From Heliocidaris tuberculata (Eukaryota; Echinodermata; Echinoidea; Camarodonta; Echinometridae): 64,000 nt of DNA. The stretch is taken from assembly GCA_025618425.1 (NCBI GenBank), contig CM046841.1:7287068-7351067 (forward strand), read 5' to 3'. The position numbers were made by a program, and so were the translations under genes. The number at the start of each line of letters is the position of its first letter. Position 1 is the stretch's first letter. Positions 12,256 to 23,257 of this stretch are shown in pieces. The notes beneath the pieces are model-generated. The model did not search any database. It was not told the origin of the DNA and worked only from the letters and a program-made list of their open reading frames with translations.

Positions 12256-12950
12256 CTATAAGTGCAGGCCATCGCTGCATGATAAAATGATGAAAAGAAA
12301 GAAACATATTAAGAAAATATAGAAAGAGGAATGGATAGAATGATAAAAACAAAGAAATTAAAAGAAAGAGAAGACGATAGAAAGAAAACATAAGGAGATA
12401 TAGGAAGAGGAAATGATAGAATGATGAAAAGAAAGAAAAGATAGAAAGAGAAAACGATAGAAGGATGAAAACAAAGAAAAACAGAAGAAAACAAGGAAAG
12501 ATAGAAAGAGAAAAAGATAGAATGATAAAAACAAAGAAAAACAAGAAATTTAAAGAAAGAGAAGACGATAGAAAGAAAACATAAGGAAATACAGAAAGAG
12601 AAAATGATAGAAGGATGAAAAGAAAGAAAAGATAGAAAGGGAAAGGATAGAATGATGAAAACAAAGAAAAACATAATGAAAGATAGAAAGAGAAAATGAT
12701 AGAATGATAAAAACAAAGAAAAACATAAGAAATGTAAAGAAAGAAAAGACGATATCATAAAACAAAATAAAATAAGGAAAGATAGAGAAAATGAAAATGA
12801 TAAAACGATAAAACAAAATATAACATAAGGAAAAGGTAAAAAATAGAAGACGATAGAATGATGAAAACAAAGGAAAACATAAGGAAAGGTGCAAAAAAGA
12901 CAAGATGATAGAATGATATGCACACGGAGAAAAAAAGCCTTGGAAAGATA
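12256..12950. repeat. A/G-rich minisatellite
   Basis: Imperfect repeats of GAAAGATAGAAAGAGAAAA, GATAGAATGATGAAAACAAA and AACATAAGGAA blocks, at variable periods of about 55-65 bp within larger repeats. The long minus-strand frames here (Phe/Ser/Leu-rich) are by-products of purine-only sequence. Confidence 0.9.
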
Positions 12951-13619
12951 TAAAGATAAATGCATCAGGCAGGCAGTATACGGTTTGAATTCCGCGCGAA
13001 AAAAAATTGACCCGCTGACCTGAGCTGCCATAGCAACAAGACCACTTTGACTCGTTGAGCGATTTTAGACATGAAAAGTGTGCGGAGTGTGAAAGCAATC
13101 AAACCGTTCTTCAAGAACCGTTCCTCTAGAGCGGTCTAACTAAGAGGGGTCTAACAGGGAGTGTGAAAGAGGTCTATGATGACATCGAGATGGGACCACG
13201 GTGTCGGCGAAGACAGCCGAATTTGAGTAGCTCAAGCGTTTCCGATGTGGCGTGATAACGTGGACATAAAAGGCCAGCATCGGAGCATCTTCCTCTGTCA
13301 GTCCTGAGCAACTCTGCAGAGCAAAGGCGTGTGTAACTCCCAAATCTTTAATCACAATAATCACAATTCAGTTCCTGCAGAAAGGCATACTTTGATGATG
13401 GACCTTCTTGGACCTCTAATTCTAAATTCCCAGTTTCCTCTGGTTTCCTCTTCTGAGTTCTGGCTTCACACTGTCCCGATATTGACTCAAGATGGCCATA
13501 CGACTATGGAATTTTCAATTTCGCGCGAAGTTGGCCCCGAACTTGGTCAACAGCCAAATAACAACCGAAGCAAGTACGATGCATACAGAAGGTCACACGA
13601 TGGCACTTTTTTTCTTTCT

Positions 13620-13860
13620 TTCTTTGTCTTGTTTTGTCGTGTGTTGTCCTGTTCTGTCTTGTATTATCTTGTCAGTTTCCTGTTTTTCTTGACTTTGGTT
13701 TGTCTTTTTCCCCCTTCTTTCTCCCCTTTCTTTTCTTTTTTCTTTCTTTCTTTGTCGTGTTTTGTCTTGTGTTGTCCTATCCTGATTTTACCCTATCATG
13801 TCTTGTCCTGTTCTGTCTTGTACTATCTTGTCAGTTTCTTGTCATTTGTTCTTTAGTGTA
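13620..13860. repeat. T/G/C-rich duplicated low-complexity tract
   Basis: Two direct copies of a TTGTC, TTTTGTCGTGTGTTGTCC and TATCTTGTCAGTTT-like block (about 13623-13680 and 13755-13845), separated by a pyrimidine-rich tract. There is no gene. Confidence 0.75.
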
Positions 13861-13947
13861 CAGCATTTTGCTATGAAAATTTTCATCATTATTGATACAG
13901 GATTCATGACTATTTAATTAAGTATGTTGTTATGAGAGATATGTCAA

Positions 13948-14051
13948 TATATATATATATATATATGAGCGCCATGAGCGTCCTTGGACGGTGTGTGCGC
14001 TCTATAAGTTTTCACCATTATTATTATTATTATAATATATATATTTGAAAA

Positions 14052-14099
<48 letters not shown>

Positions 14100-14110
14100 T
14101 TTTTTTTCAA
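13948..14110. repeat. TA microsatellites around a SINE tail
   Basis: A TA repeat (about 13948-13967) precedes a SINE 3' core (GCGCCATGAGCGTCC...GCTCTATAAG) that ends in ATT repeats near 14032. A longer TA repeat follows, flanked by ATATTTGAAAAAAAA and its inverted copy TTTTTTTTCAAATAT, so the AT block can form a large hairpin. Confidence 0.8.
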
Positions 14111-14160
14111 ATATGTATTTGACTTTCAATCTTCCATGTTGTAATAGATGATTATGTTAA

Positions 14161-14388
14161 AAGAGAATGAAACCCTGGGGGAAAAAATCATTTTTAATGA
14201 AAAGAGAGGATAGTCACTTTGATGCAACATTGCCAATTTGAGGATCTCCATAGAAAGTACATTGAGACTTTTCAAACTTTCATAACTTTCTCAATTCTTA
14301 AACGATTTTGATGGAATTTTTTAAAATTTACTTCTCTCTATCCTCTCTTTTTATTAAAATGAATTTTCTCCCAGGGTTTCATTCCCCT
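14161..14388. mobile_element. Foldback MITE with TTAA target duplication
   Basis: Inverted arms of about 55-60 bp: AAGAGAATGAAACCCTGGGG at the left, and its inverse, ending ATTCCCCT, at the right. TTAA at 14157-14160 and at 14389-14392 flanks the element. TTAA targeting is shared by the piggyBac and Kolobok superfamilies. It is non-coding. Confidence 0.75.
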
Positions 14389-14392
14389 TTAA

Positions 14393-15284
14393 TGTTTTAT
14401 TTATTCTTTTGAACCTACACAAACAAGCTATGCTTTCCATTAGGTTCCTTTTTCATTTCATGATTTTGTGCTTTGTAAATCATATTGTTTTGTATTTGGA
14501 AATGAAATGAAATAAATCTTGCATCAACCAAAAAAAAAACACACAAACAAACAACAACAACAACAACAAAACATGAAAGCTACACGAAGATGTGATTTTC
14601 TATTATGTAGTTTACCCGAAGGACACCACACGAAGGCAACATGATGGCTACACCACGTGGTATTTATTTATTTATTTATTTATTTATTTATTACGTTTTA
14701 TTTAAGAACAGGGTAGTCTTTTCAGAGCCTATAGGCCCGTTTTAAAAAAAGAGTACGATGCGATAGAACTAGGTCATGAAGGCGTCATGTGACCTCCCGA
14801 TGGTATAAGTAAAGTTAAATGTCTTGCCCAGAATCCCCATCTAAATTTTTTCTTAAAATTCCCCCCCCCCCAATAAAAAAAAATAGTTAATGATAATTTA
14901 ATATTGGCCCTTTGTCATTAAGATTAACATTCTCAGGAAAATTCAATATATTGGCAAGTTCCACACCAAGTATCTTAGAAATTTAATTGGGATGGAAGGA
15001 TTTTAAATTTTCTTGACATCAGAAAAGTCACAAATTATTTTAATTTCTTTGTTAAAGTAGTATGGGACTTTGCATTTTGCAAACTTGGGCCTTTATTTTA
15101 TCAATAAGTGGAAAAAAGAACAAGTATTTTATTCAAAATTAAAAAAAAAAAAAAAAAACAGCATTACTACATACACATATTGCTTTAAGTTACAATGCAA
15201 TATGTGAAAATAGTTTTTTCATCATCACAAAGTAGTGTCTCTTTATTCATTTTACTGTCACTGCTTTGAGTAATAATTACAGGA
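14393..15284. other. No gene; LINE-like tail and simple repeats
   Basis: A LINE-like 3' tail (GAAATGAAATGAAATAAAT) lies near 14500, a TTTA tetranucleotide repeat at about 14664-14692, a C-tract at 14862 and an A-tract at 15140. I see no coding sequence. Confidence 0.5.
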
Positions 15285-16449
15285 TCATCTTGTCCTGCCA
15301 TGGCACATAACCAGCCTTTGAATTAAAGTAGTGGCCCAGGTATCTTCTAATTTGCCCCCCCCCCCCTCCTCCTGGGTTCCAGTGTTCCTTGCCCTCTCAT
15401 GGTAAACATCCAGAAGCACTTCGTCATTTCTCCATGCCCCTAGAATGACATTCTGGTTCTGGTCCTCCAAGTCCATCAGGGTTGTTGTGAGTGGCTGGAT
15501 ATCCTAGTCTGATAAGATTGTGAAGGGTCACACATGTTGTGATGATTTTTCTGCATGTCTGTGGCCTCTGGTTCATGGTCCTCAGCAAAACTCGGAACTT
15601 GTGTGCCATAATACCAAAGGCATTCGCCACTACACACCTGGATCTGGAGAGTCTGTATTAAATATCCTCTCATGGTGCTCCATGTTTCTGATAGAAAACG
15701 GGTTCAGCAGGCGCTTGTTGATCCCAAAAGCAGTGTCCCCTACTATGTAGTATGGGACAGGAACGTCATCACCAGGTAGAGACTTCTCTTCAGGGAGACT
15801 GAATATGTTGTTCGTACTCTCCGAGCCTTCCTTTAGTTCTGACTAATAATAGATACTGGCATCGTTGCTGGAACCATCAGAGCCGACATCAATCCAGAGA
15901 AACTTGTAGTCTACATCGACCAGGGCCATGGGGACAATGGAGAAGAAGCCCTTGTAGTTTCTGTACTCAGAGCCATTATTCCAAGGACAGGTGAAGGCCA
16001 CATGCTTGCCATCCAGAGCACCACAGCAGTGTGGAAATTGCCATCTCTTCTCAAATTGCTCAGCAATGGCGGTCCACTCTTCAGTTGTAGTAGGACACTG
16101 GACCACCTCAGTAGCAAACTCGGCTTTGATGGCATCGCAGACTTAATTAATGATGAGGGAGATGGTGTTTGAAGCAACTCTGAAGTTGTAGGACAGACTT
16201 GGATAACCGTCACCGCAGACAAGGTGTCGTAGTGTGATCGACAGCTTGAGACCAGGAGGGAGATCTTTCTGTACCATGTGTCCTTCTTCTCTATTCTGCC
16301 TTCTACCCTTCGCAGGACTTCATCGTAGAGACCTCCGGGAAGTCTTGTGTAGTTGTAGAAGGCCTTCTCATCTTCTGTCTTCAGCTCATTTAGTAGAGTG
16401 GTATAGCGGCCATAGCCTTCTTATTTTTTTGTCAGACAGCCATTCCTGA
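15285..16449 (-). pseudogene. Harbinger transposase (HARBI1-like nuclease), decayed
   Basis: Read on the minus strand, the order is LLNELKTEDEKAFYNYTRLP, a helical N-terminal region, then LSYNFRVASNTISLIIN, CPTTTEEWTAIAEQFEKRW, FPHCCGALDGKHVAF (first catalytic Asp), GFFSIVPMALVDVDYKFLW, YIVGDTAFG (second Asp) and NAFGIMAHKFRVLL. This order matches the DDE nuclease of Harbinger transposons, which cuts and joins transposon DNA. The gene is broken: at least one frameshift near 16240, a stop near 16140 (after SLIIN), and further stops near 15840 and 15640. In the last block the expected VENAFG reads VANAFG, so the third catalytic acidic residue is lost. It probably followed the short exon at 21762-21866, with younger elements filling the intron between. 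No companion Myb-like gene was found. Confidence 0.85.
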
Positions 16450-16715
16450 CCCACATAGACCTTTTTGGGTATCTGTTTTTTGAGCAGCAAAAAAAAAAAA
16501 AAAAAAAAAAAGGAGAAAAAATAGGTGTAGTAGTGGTATTTTCTTTTTATCCTTCTGTAACATTTTTCTTTCCACCTTTCCTTTCATTATGTTATTCTTT
16601 GATTCTTCTTATCATCTCTTCTTCCCTTTTTTCTTGATGTTACTCTTTACAATTATTCTTTTTATCCTTTTTGGGGGGGGGGGGGGGGTTGTTGCTTTCA
16701 TCTTCATTTCGTGCA

Positions 16716-17041
16716 GAGCACAAGGTACAGGGTTTGAATCCCACCACGGCACTAATGTCTTTTGGCAAGACAAGACACTAATCTACATTTGCCAATCTCC
16801 ACCAAGGTGTAAATATGTACCTGATATGCTTGATAGCCAGTGGCGCAAAACCATTTTGAAAAATTCGGGGAAAAGGTTATTCAAAAAGGTGTGGGGGGGG
16901 GGGGGGACATTCGCCTATCTTCAAAAAGGTGAGGGACATGTCTCCCTGCCCCCCTGGATTTGCGCCCATGTTGATAGCTACTTTGGCGGTTCGGCTATAA
17001 CCGGGATATGAGCGCATATAAGTGGCCATTATTATTATTAT
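16716..17041 (+). mobile_element. tRNA-derived SINE, split by a small hAT element
   Basis: The head contains a B-box-like GGGTTTGAATCCCACC, then the conserved TCTTTTGGCAAGACA and CATTTGCCAATCTCCACC blocks, and a 3' core (GGATATGAGCGCATATAAG) ending in ATT repeats. The same body occurs at 43395-43555. The interruption is annotated separately. Confidence 0.8.
16838..16970. mobile_element. 133-bp hAT MITE with 8-bp duplication
   Basis: The ends CAGTGGCGCAAAACC and GGATTTGCGCCCATG are inverted copies. TTGATAGC stands at both 16830-16837 and 16971-16978. Removing the insert and one copy restores a continuous SINE. Confidence 0.85.
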
Positions 17042-17599
17042 CATCTTCTCTTCCACCTTTCCTCATGTTTATATCCTTTTATCATTTCTCTCTCTATCTC
17101 TAGTTTTGTTATTCCTTACTTTCATCCTTCTATGAATTATCTTTCCATCCTTCCTTTCGTTTTGATATTCTCTGTGTACTTTTATCATTTTCTCCCCCAC
17201 GTTAATCTTTATCCTTCTCTATCATTTCTCTCTCTGTCTTTCGTTATGTTATACCTTTTTCATCCTATCATTTCTCTCTCTATCTTTCATGATATTCTTT
17301 AAAAAAAATAATTTTCTGCCTTCCATCTTTACTTACTTTCCTCAAGCCATTCTTTTTTTTATCCTATTATTCTTTCTTTTCATCTTTTTCGTTATGTTAT
17401 TATTTTCATTCAAATTATTATCTTCTCTTCTACATCTTTCCTTATGTTACTCTTAATATATTATCCTTCTATCATTCATGTCTCTACCTTTCTTTATGTT
17501 ATTCTTTGTTTTTATCCACTCATTTATTCTCTCCAATTTTCCTTTTGTTGTATTCTTTGTTTCCTTTCATCTTCTCTTGGGTCTTTCCTACCCTTATAT

Positions 17600-18955
17600 C
17601 CTCTCTCTCGAAGGTACCCCTTCATCCTTGACAACTGTCCCTTTTCCGTAGTAAGAATTGCCCCTTCCCCACTTATATGCATCCTTTATATTATAATACT
17701 TTTCCAATCTTATACTTGCCCCTATTCTTTCTGAAAAGTGCACCCTTTATTTCATTTCTATAAACGAGCCTCTTCCCTATTCATATCTCATAAAACTCCT
17801 AATAAAATCTTTCCTTCGACAATTTCCTTCTAAATCATTTGCATCAAATGTACCTATTAATCTCTTTCAATAAATGCCTTTTTCCATTCTCACTTTTCAG
17901 ATACAAGAATTACCCCCTTTCCGTCTGATAAGTGCATCTTTACCTGTAGCCATATCCTCTATTCAAATTTGAGAGGTGCCCGTTCTAATTCGACAAGTGC
18001 CCCTTCCGCCTTCTGTTAAATGACACTTGACATCTCTGATGAATGCCACTTTACACCTTTGATAAGTTTTCCTTAATTCATTTTGAAACGGGCTCATTTT
18101 CTTTCTAAGAAGTACAATTCCTTCTGATAAGAGCCCCTCTTCCTTTATAAAGAAAAAAAAAGAAACAAAAACACCCCTTTTCCATTTTCATAAGTGCCCT
18201 TTTTACCTCTGGTATAAAGTGTCAATATTCATGTGCGACAAATACCACATGTTTCATTGTCTGATAATTGCTCTTTTTAATATGACATACTCCTGCTCCT
18301 TTTCTTTTTTGATAAGTGCCATTAGCGTTCTTGATAAGGGCCCTTTTTTCTAGCTCCATAATTTGTGCCCCTAATTTATAGCGATTTAGAGCAACTTTAC
18401 TTTAATTTCGTCCAGGCTTGCTCGCTACGCTCTCTCACATTTATATTTGATATATTTATGTTACTTATTAGAGGTCTTTTCAGTCTCTCATGCCCAGACT
18501 GCGTTTAAACAAAGTTCAGAACTGTTTTTTTCTCTCTCTCTCTTTAAAAGATGTTGTTGATCACCATGCAACCTAACAGATCTTTAAAAATTGCTCGATT
18601 GCTTCGCTCGCTCGCACATTAATATGTAGGTCATCAAACCCAAATGCAAACTTTGATACTTAAGTGAATTATATTAGAGTATGTAAGAGAGAAACCTAAT
18701 TGAAATCCTTATAAATGTAATCACAATGTAGGGTATATATGACAATGTTTAGAGATTGTATATTTTTCCCGTTGTATGTGCCCCTTTTTTTTCTCCAGAA
18801 ATAGCCCTTATCGGTGCCCCTAAACTTTGGAGATTTCCCCTTAATGTTGCGATCATACCCCCACTGCTAAACTGAATTTACGCCAGTGCATTAATGAGTG
18901 AAATCAGATCAGCCCCCCCCCCCCTTACTTTCAAAAACGCTCCGCGGCCATTGCT
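17600..18955. repeat. GATAAGTGCCCC-type minisatellite element
   Basis: Many degenerate units of about 24-30 bp built on TTCTGATAAGTGCCCCTTTT. The right end (AAAACGCTCCGCGGCC) resembles the right end of the hAT-like element at 53818-55037, which carries the same minisatellite. I did not find the left end. Confidence 0.75.
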
Positions 18956-19178
18956 GACATCTGCATGCATGATTTTTAAACCAAAGTTTAATCCCTTAAC
19001 CTGTCCCTCCGCCATAACCCATCCTAACTAAGTTTCATAATAAAAACGCTACAGAAAATTCAAGCTGTACTAAATCAGCATTCTGTCATCTACGGCAGGG
19101 GCCCCAATCCAGTTCCCTCGTCTTTTCACATTCGACAAGTTTGTCAATCACCTGTAGTTGTACCGCATGAAACTCAAT

Positions 19179-21672
19179 GGCCGGTATTCTGATAGCAGGT
19201 TTAATTTAACCCCAGACTAAAGTTAACCCTAGGTTAACTAAACTACACTTAGACCTCACCTCCAGTCTAAGTGTAGTTTAACTCCATTTGGTATTCTGAT
19301 AGCCAGGTTTAGTTAACCCTAGGTTAAATGCCCCGCCCAGGTTTAATTACCATGGAGAATCTACTGCACATGCTCAGTAGAGCTCATTTGCTCATGAATA
19401 TTCACAACGCGTGCGATGGGTAGAAGATCCGCGACTTGTCAAGGCCAAGGGGATTACCCGGGGGATTACCTTGTGCATTAATTTATTGTTGGATATACTG
19501 TAGTGGCAATCCGAAAATTTATGTATCGACATGTAGGCTACGTTCTTTTTATCTTGTTTTGTTTTGTTTTGTTTTTTTTCCTGCATAACTTTTATAATTC
19601 TTTATAAATGCTGTGATATAGGTTTGATTCAATGAAATATTTCCTAATTAAACACAGGGGAAGTTGCGGAATTGTACATTTTGTAGGTGTTTCTAGAAAT
19701 TGAAAAAAAAATAGATCTAGGATGGAATTTCTTTCTAATTGATTAAACATGCCTATTTTATTTATTTTTTCTTGGCTTTCAAACTGGGGGGGGGGGGGGT
19801 GACAAGGGGTGACATACGCCGTTTATGTCCTAGCTATTTGCCCTTTGCAGTAGTATATACGCCACTTTTTAAGTCCACACATCATCACCGGGGACGGTTA
19901 TTTCTTCGCCCCGGTGATACGCATTTTCACTACGCGCTGTACGTGTGTAAAAACGCTTGCTTTAAAGCGCGCATCTGTGCGCGCAGGGCAAGCGCATTTA
20001 CGGTGGCTTATAATAGACTCTATTTAATTTGCATACTAAATAACGCAAGCTAACTAGCTAGGCCTAGTTATGACAGTCTACGAGTTTCAAATTTTTACTA
20101 GCAAGATCTACACAGTATTTTTAGATCATCTGGAGAATATAGATCTAAGTCAACGGATAATGCCTCAAAAAATTGGTGAGTAGAAAACCGTTTAATACTT
20201 GATAAAATCGAGCTAATATAAAAAAAAGTTAGGTCTAACAAGTTAACGTTTAGACCCTACTTTGACTTTGTTGTTCAACATGGTCAAATCTGTCAGCTGT
20301 TTTTATGCTAAATAATCAGCTCAAACCATGGACGCATTTTTTTAACGCACAGGTTTTTTTCAAACCAACTAAAAATGTGATCCATTAGCAGTTTGAAATG
20401 AATTTGGTATCACATGATAGACCTTACTTAAACATAGGATTCAACTTTAAATGTTAGATCTAACGTTAACTGTAACATGTGTAGATCCAAGATTGATTTT
20501 TCGATCTAGTCTACTGACAGGTCTACCGACACTCAGTCTTAGACCTAACGTTAAAACATCACTGGGAAATCGATCAAACGTTAGATCTACGATAACGTTT
20601 GAAGTAGAGACTAGGCTGATAGTTAACTGTTAGTAGATCTAGACTAGGTCTAACGTTGCAGTTAGATCTAACTTAAGTTAGAATCTAGATAGAAATCTAC
20701 TAAAAGAAACAAACAAAAACTCTAATCTAAGACTAAGAGTAAGACTAAGTAGATCTATGGTGGTTGATCCAGTGTCCGAACACTTTTCAGAAAATCAACG
20801 ATAGCAAATAAAATATGAAACGAATATCTGTCAAACTATACATATTGAATGCTCAAAGTCCTACAAAAAAAGAAGTTGATGGAATTTTAAAAAGACAACG
20901 TAGATTTAATACGATATTCCCATCCGAGTGAACCCCTTCCCAACGACGCGGCGTTTTGGTCCCTTGAAAAAGATACCGTAATTCCGAACGTGTGAAACCT
21001 ATGGGAAAAAGACACAACCTTGGTATCAATAGTGTGGTTTTCATACGCGTAATCCCACGCGTATGAAAACCCATTTTAGGCGCTTAACTTTACACGTTCG
21101 GTAATACAATCTGTTCGGAGTTACAATACTTGACTATACGGCACAGTAACGTTCTCGCTACACACACACACACGCATTAAAAAAAAAAGCAAAATTAAAA
21201 TTTGTTTAGAATAATCTGTCTGTAGGGCTCTGTATCATGTGTTTTTCAACATTTTGTTAATTGCCTCCTTTTTGAAGATCTGGACTCAAATGCAGGCAAC
21301 TTCGCTGCAAAAAATAAAAGTAATTTAGGGTCCAACGTTAGACTATGTCCGGTAAACGACCTTTTCGTGCCAGGTCTGCGAGAATTTCGTTTCGCTACAC
21401 TAACCGAGATCTCCGGTAATACAGCCTATATGGCTATGGCTATGCCTACATACAGCGTTCTGGCTACGCGACACAGTTAAACCCGACTTAAACTACCCCC
21501 GGCGCGAGTCTAAATTTCGAGGGAGTTATTACCACACTTAGACTGAGGTTAAACTAAACCTCGCTATCGGAATACCAAATTTTAGCCTGGGGTTAAATAT
21601 GGCGACTTAGACCAAGGTTATTACCACACTTAGACTGGGGTTAAGTTAAACCCGGCTATCAGAATACAGGCC
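19179..21672. mobile_element. 2.5 kb DNA transposon with GGCC(G/T)GTATTCTGATAGC ends
   Basis: GGCCGGTATTCTGATAGC at the left is inverted at the right (GCTATCAGAATACAGGCC). Secondary copies of the end motif lie inside (about 19287 and 21570), along with many AACCCTAGGTTAA blocks. AAT flanks it on both sides (19176-19178 and 21673-21675), a likely 3-bp duplication. It sits inside the intron of the Harbinger gene. No transposase is visible; a G-tract at 19785 and a TCTAACGTTA-rich interior fill it. Confidence 0.75.
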
Positions 21673-21761
21673 AATGAGTTGGACTATGATCATGGTGCAT
21701 AATTATGTGCTGGATAAGGCAAATAGCAAGAAATGAAAAAGTGAAATAAGACCAATTTTAC

Positions 21762-21866
21762 CTGCAAGAGGAGGTTCTGGGCCTCATCATGCTCTCTGAG
21801 GTGCATCCAAAGAAGCAATGCTGCTGCCTTCTTCTTCCTGGTTGTCTCATCATCAAAGTATGCCAT
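21762..21866 (-). CDS. Possible first exon of the Harbinger transposase gene
   Basis: An ATG on the minus strand at 21866 opens a 35-codon frame (MAYFDDETTRKKKAAALLLW then MHLREHDEAQNLLLQ) that runs straight into a splice donor, GCAG followed by GTAAAA. Position and orientation fit the 5' part of the transposase at 15285-16449, and a short first exon with an Arg/Lys-rich and helical start is plausible there. The inverted arm at 13.38 kb has the same start region with the ATG lost. The link is inferred from position; the intervening intron is about 5 kb, about half of it a younger element. Confidence 0.5.
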
Positions 21867-23257
21867 TCTGCAGGAACTGATTAATTGTGATTAAATCTTT
21901 GGGAGTTACACACGCCTCTGCTCTGTAGACAGTCAGGGAGAGTACCGAGTTTTAGGGAACGATCAAAGTCCCCACCAAACTGGACGATTGGCCTCAATGA
22001 ATCATTCATGACCTTTCACCGCTTTCTGACCGCAGATCGACGCGTACAAAGTCAATGACAATCCTACACCGCTTTGACATACATATCTTTTAAAAATTCA
22101 CCAAATAAAAAAACGCTCATGGAATGTTGATGTTGAAATTTCAGTCAGTGAAAGATGGATAAATAAAGTTAAATCTCCTCCAAAAATCAGGATTCACAAG
22201 CCTTGTGGAAAATTCGTAATGGAAGGATGAAAACACGATTTGAAATTGTATTTTTTGAATCTGCGTGTCACAGATTCGTTCAAGGCGTTCTCAGTTTGCT
22301 GCAGCTATTCAACGAAACACACTGTACCTGTAATGCCCTATGCACGGACTGTGCGTACACCATACACACACGTGTGGGGGTGTGTATCTGCGTGTATGTA
22401 TTGGGTGTGGGCCTCCGTCATCCCGCTCGATGCAGAGCTCTGTTTTTGCGTCTGTGTGTGTGTGTGTCTTTCTTTCTCTCTCTCTCTCTCTCTCTCGCTC
22501 GCTTCGGTGAATTATTCTCGTAGCGACTGGAATAGGAACATTTATAACGGTTCGCTGTGACAAAGGACCAGTTCGCTTCGCTCCAGTACATAACAACCTC
22601 TTACGCTTCAATGTACCCTCAAACGCGGTGCTACAATCGTCCCTCGGATTCTCCATGACTGGTATAATTGCTCAGGACTGACAGAGGAAGATGCTCTGAG
22701 GCTGGCCTTTTATATGTCCAACTTACCACGACACATGGTAAACGCTTGAACTAATCAAAGTCGGCTGTCTTCGCCGACACCGTGGTCCCATCTCGATGTC
22801 ATCGTACTATAATACGATGGCTACACGCAGGCATTGCGAGGGCTTCACGTAGTCGTGTTGCCTTCCTAAGACAATCGGGTAGCTTCTTAATTGTTTCCTT
22901 CATATTGTCGTCGTGAGGCGAAAAATGGCACCGATGATCACACGAAGTAAATACAAAGATGACACGATTTGACAAGATGCCCTCACGATGCCCTTACTAA
23001 GGGCAAAATAGACACACGAATTCAACACAAAAATGAACCTTCGCAAGGTCTTCGGGCAATTTTTTGGCATGCCAAAGATTTTGCCACCGCTCACGAAGTT
23101 GCTGCCGGGGCCTGAGAAACTCCACCGGCTGTCATACGATGGCTTAAGATTCCCTTACGAATGCCCCGATGTTTATACGATCAGAGCCGAATTTGAACAT
23201 TTCCTTTATCGTGTGTCAATCTTTGCTCAATTTAGGGACAGTTTGACGCCTGCATAA
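21867..23257 (-). mobile_element. Right arm / 5' region of the Harbinger-type element
   Basis: This non-coding arm runs from the end at 23257 (GCAGGCGTCAAACTGTCC on the minus strand) to the start codon at 21866. It matches 9157-9600 plus 13175-13398 in inverse orientation. It holds the uninterrupted version of the site where the 3.6 kb element is inserted on the other arm. An extra segment with a GT/CT microsatellite (about 22455-22500) is present only here. Confidence 0.65.

Larger units (their letters stand above)
9604..13174. mobile_element. 3.6 kb inverted-repeat DNA transposon with TAT flanks
   Basis: The left end GACCCCTTTCACACTC and the right end GAGTGTGAAAGAGGTC are inverted copies, and further inverted blocks (TTAGAGCGGTCTAAC, AACGGTTCTT) lie just inside each end. 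The flanks read TAT at 9601-9603 and 13175-13177. The same locus in the inverted copy near 22800-22812 lacks the insert, which gives a direct empty-site comparison. The interior holds a RecQ-type helicase fragment, two MITEs and an A/G minisatellite. No transposase was recognised and the superfamily is uncertain. Confidence 0.75.
9157..13400 (+). mobile_element. Left arm of a Harbinger-type element (interrupted)
   Basis: Sequence 9157-9600 continued at 13175-13398 is an inverted copy of about 23257 down to 21840. The match begins at GCAGGCGTCACACTGTCC and runs up to what is a start codon in the other copy; here that ATG has decayed to AAGG, and similarity stops about 20 bp later. A 3.6 kb element splits this arm at 9604. 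It is either one terminal repeat of a large element spanning to 23257 or a separate truncated copy in opposite orientation. Confidence 0.65.
13462..23257 (-). mobile_element. Harbinger-type DNA transposon complex, gene on minus strand
   Basis: The right end (23257 downwards) reads GCAGGCGTCAAACTGTCC on the minus strand, and a related TTCACACTGTCCCGATATTG occurs at 13465 on the plus strand, giving inverted ends. Between them lie a possible first coding exon (21866-21762) and a decayed Harbinger transposase (16449-15285), both on the minus strand. Other elements have inserted into the interior (14161-14388, 16716-17041, 19179-21672). I could not confirm a target duplication, and the alternative left end at 9157 remains possible. 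Confidence 0.55.

Noticed and set aside
12248..13098. Long minus-strand frames predicting multi-pass membrane proteins rich in Phe, Ser and Leu
   Set aside because: They lie entirely over an A/G-rich minisatellite. The lack of stops and the hydrophobicity follow from pyrimidine-only codons, and three overlapping frames are open at once.
22203..22656. Three overlapping frames of about 106-115 codons
   Set aside because: They cross a GT/CT microsatellite in a transposon arm and have no recognisable content.
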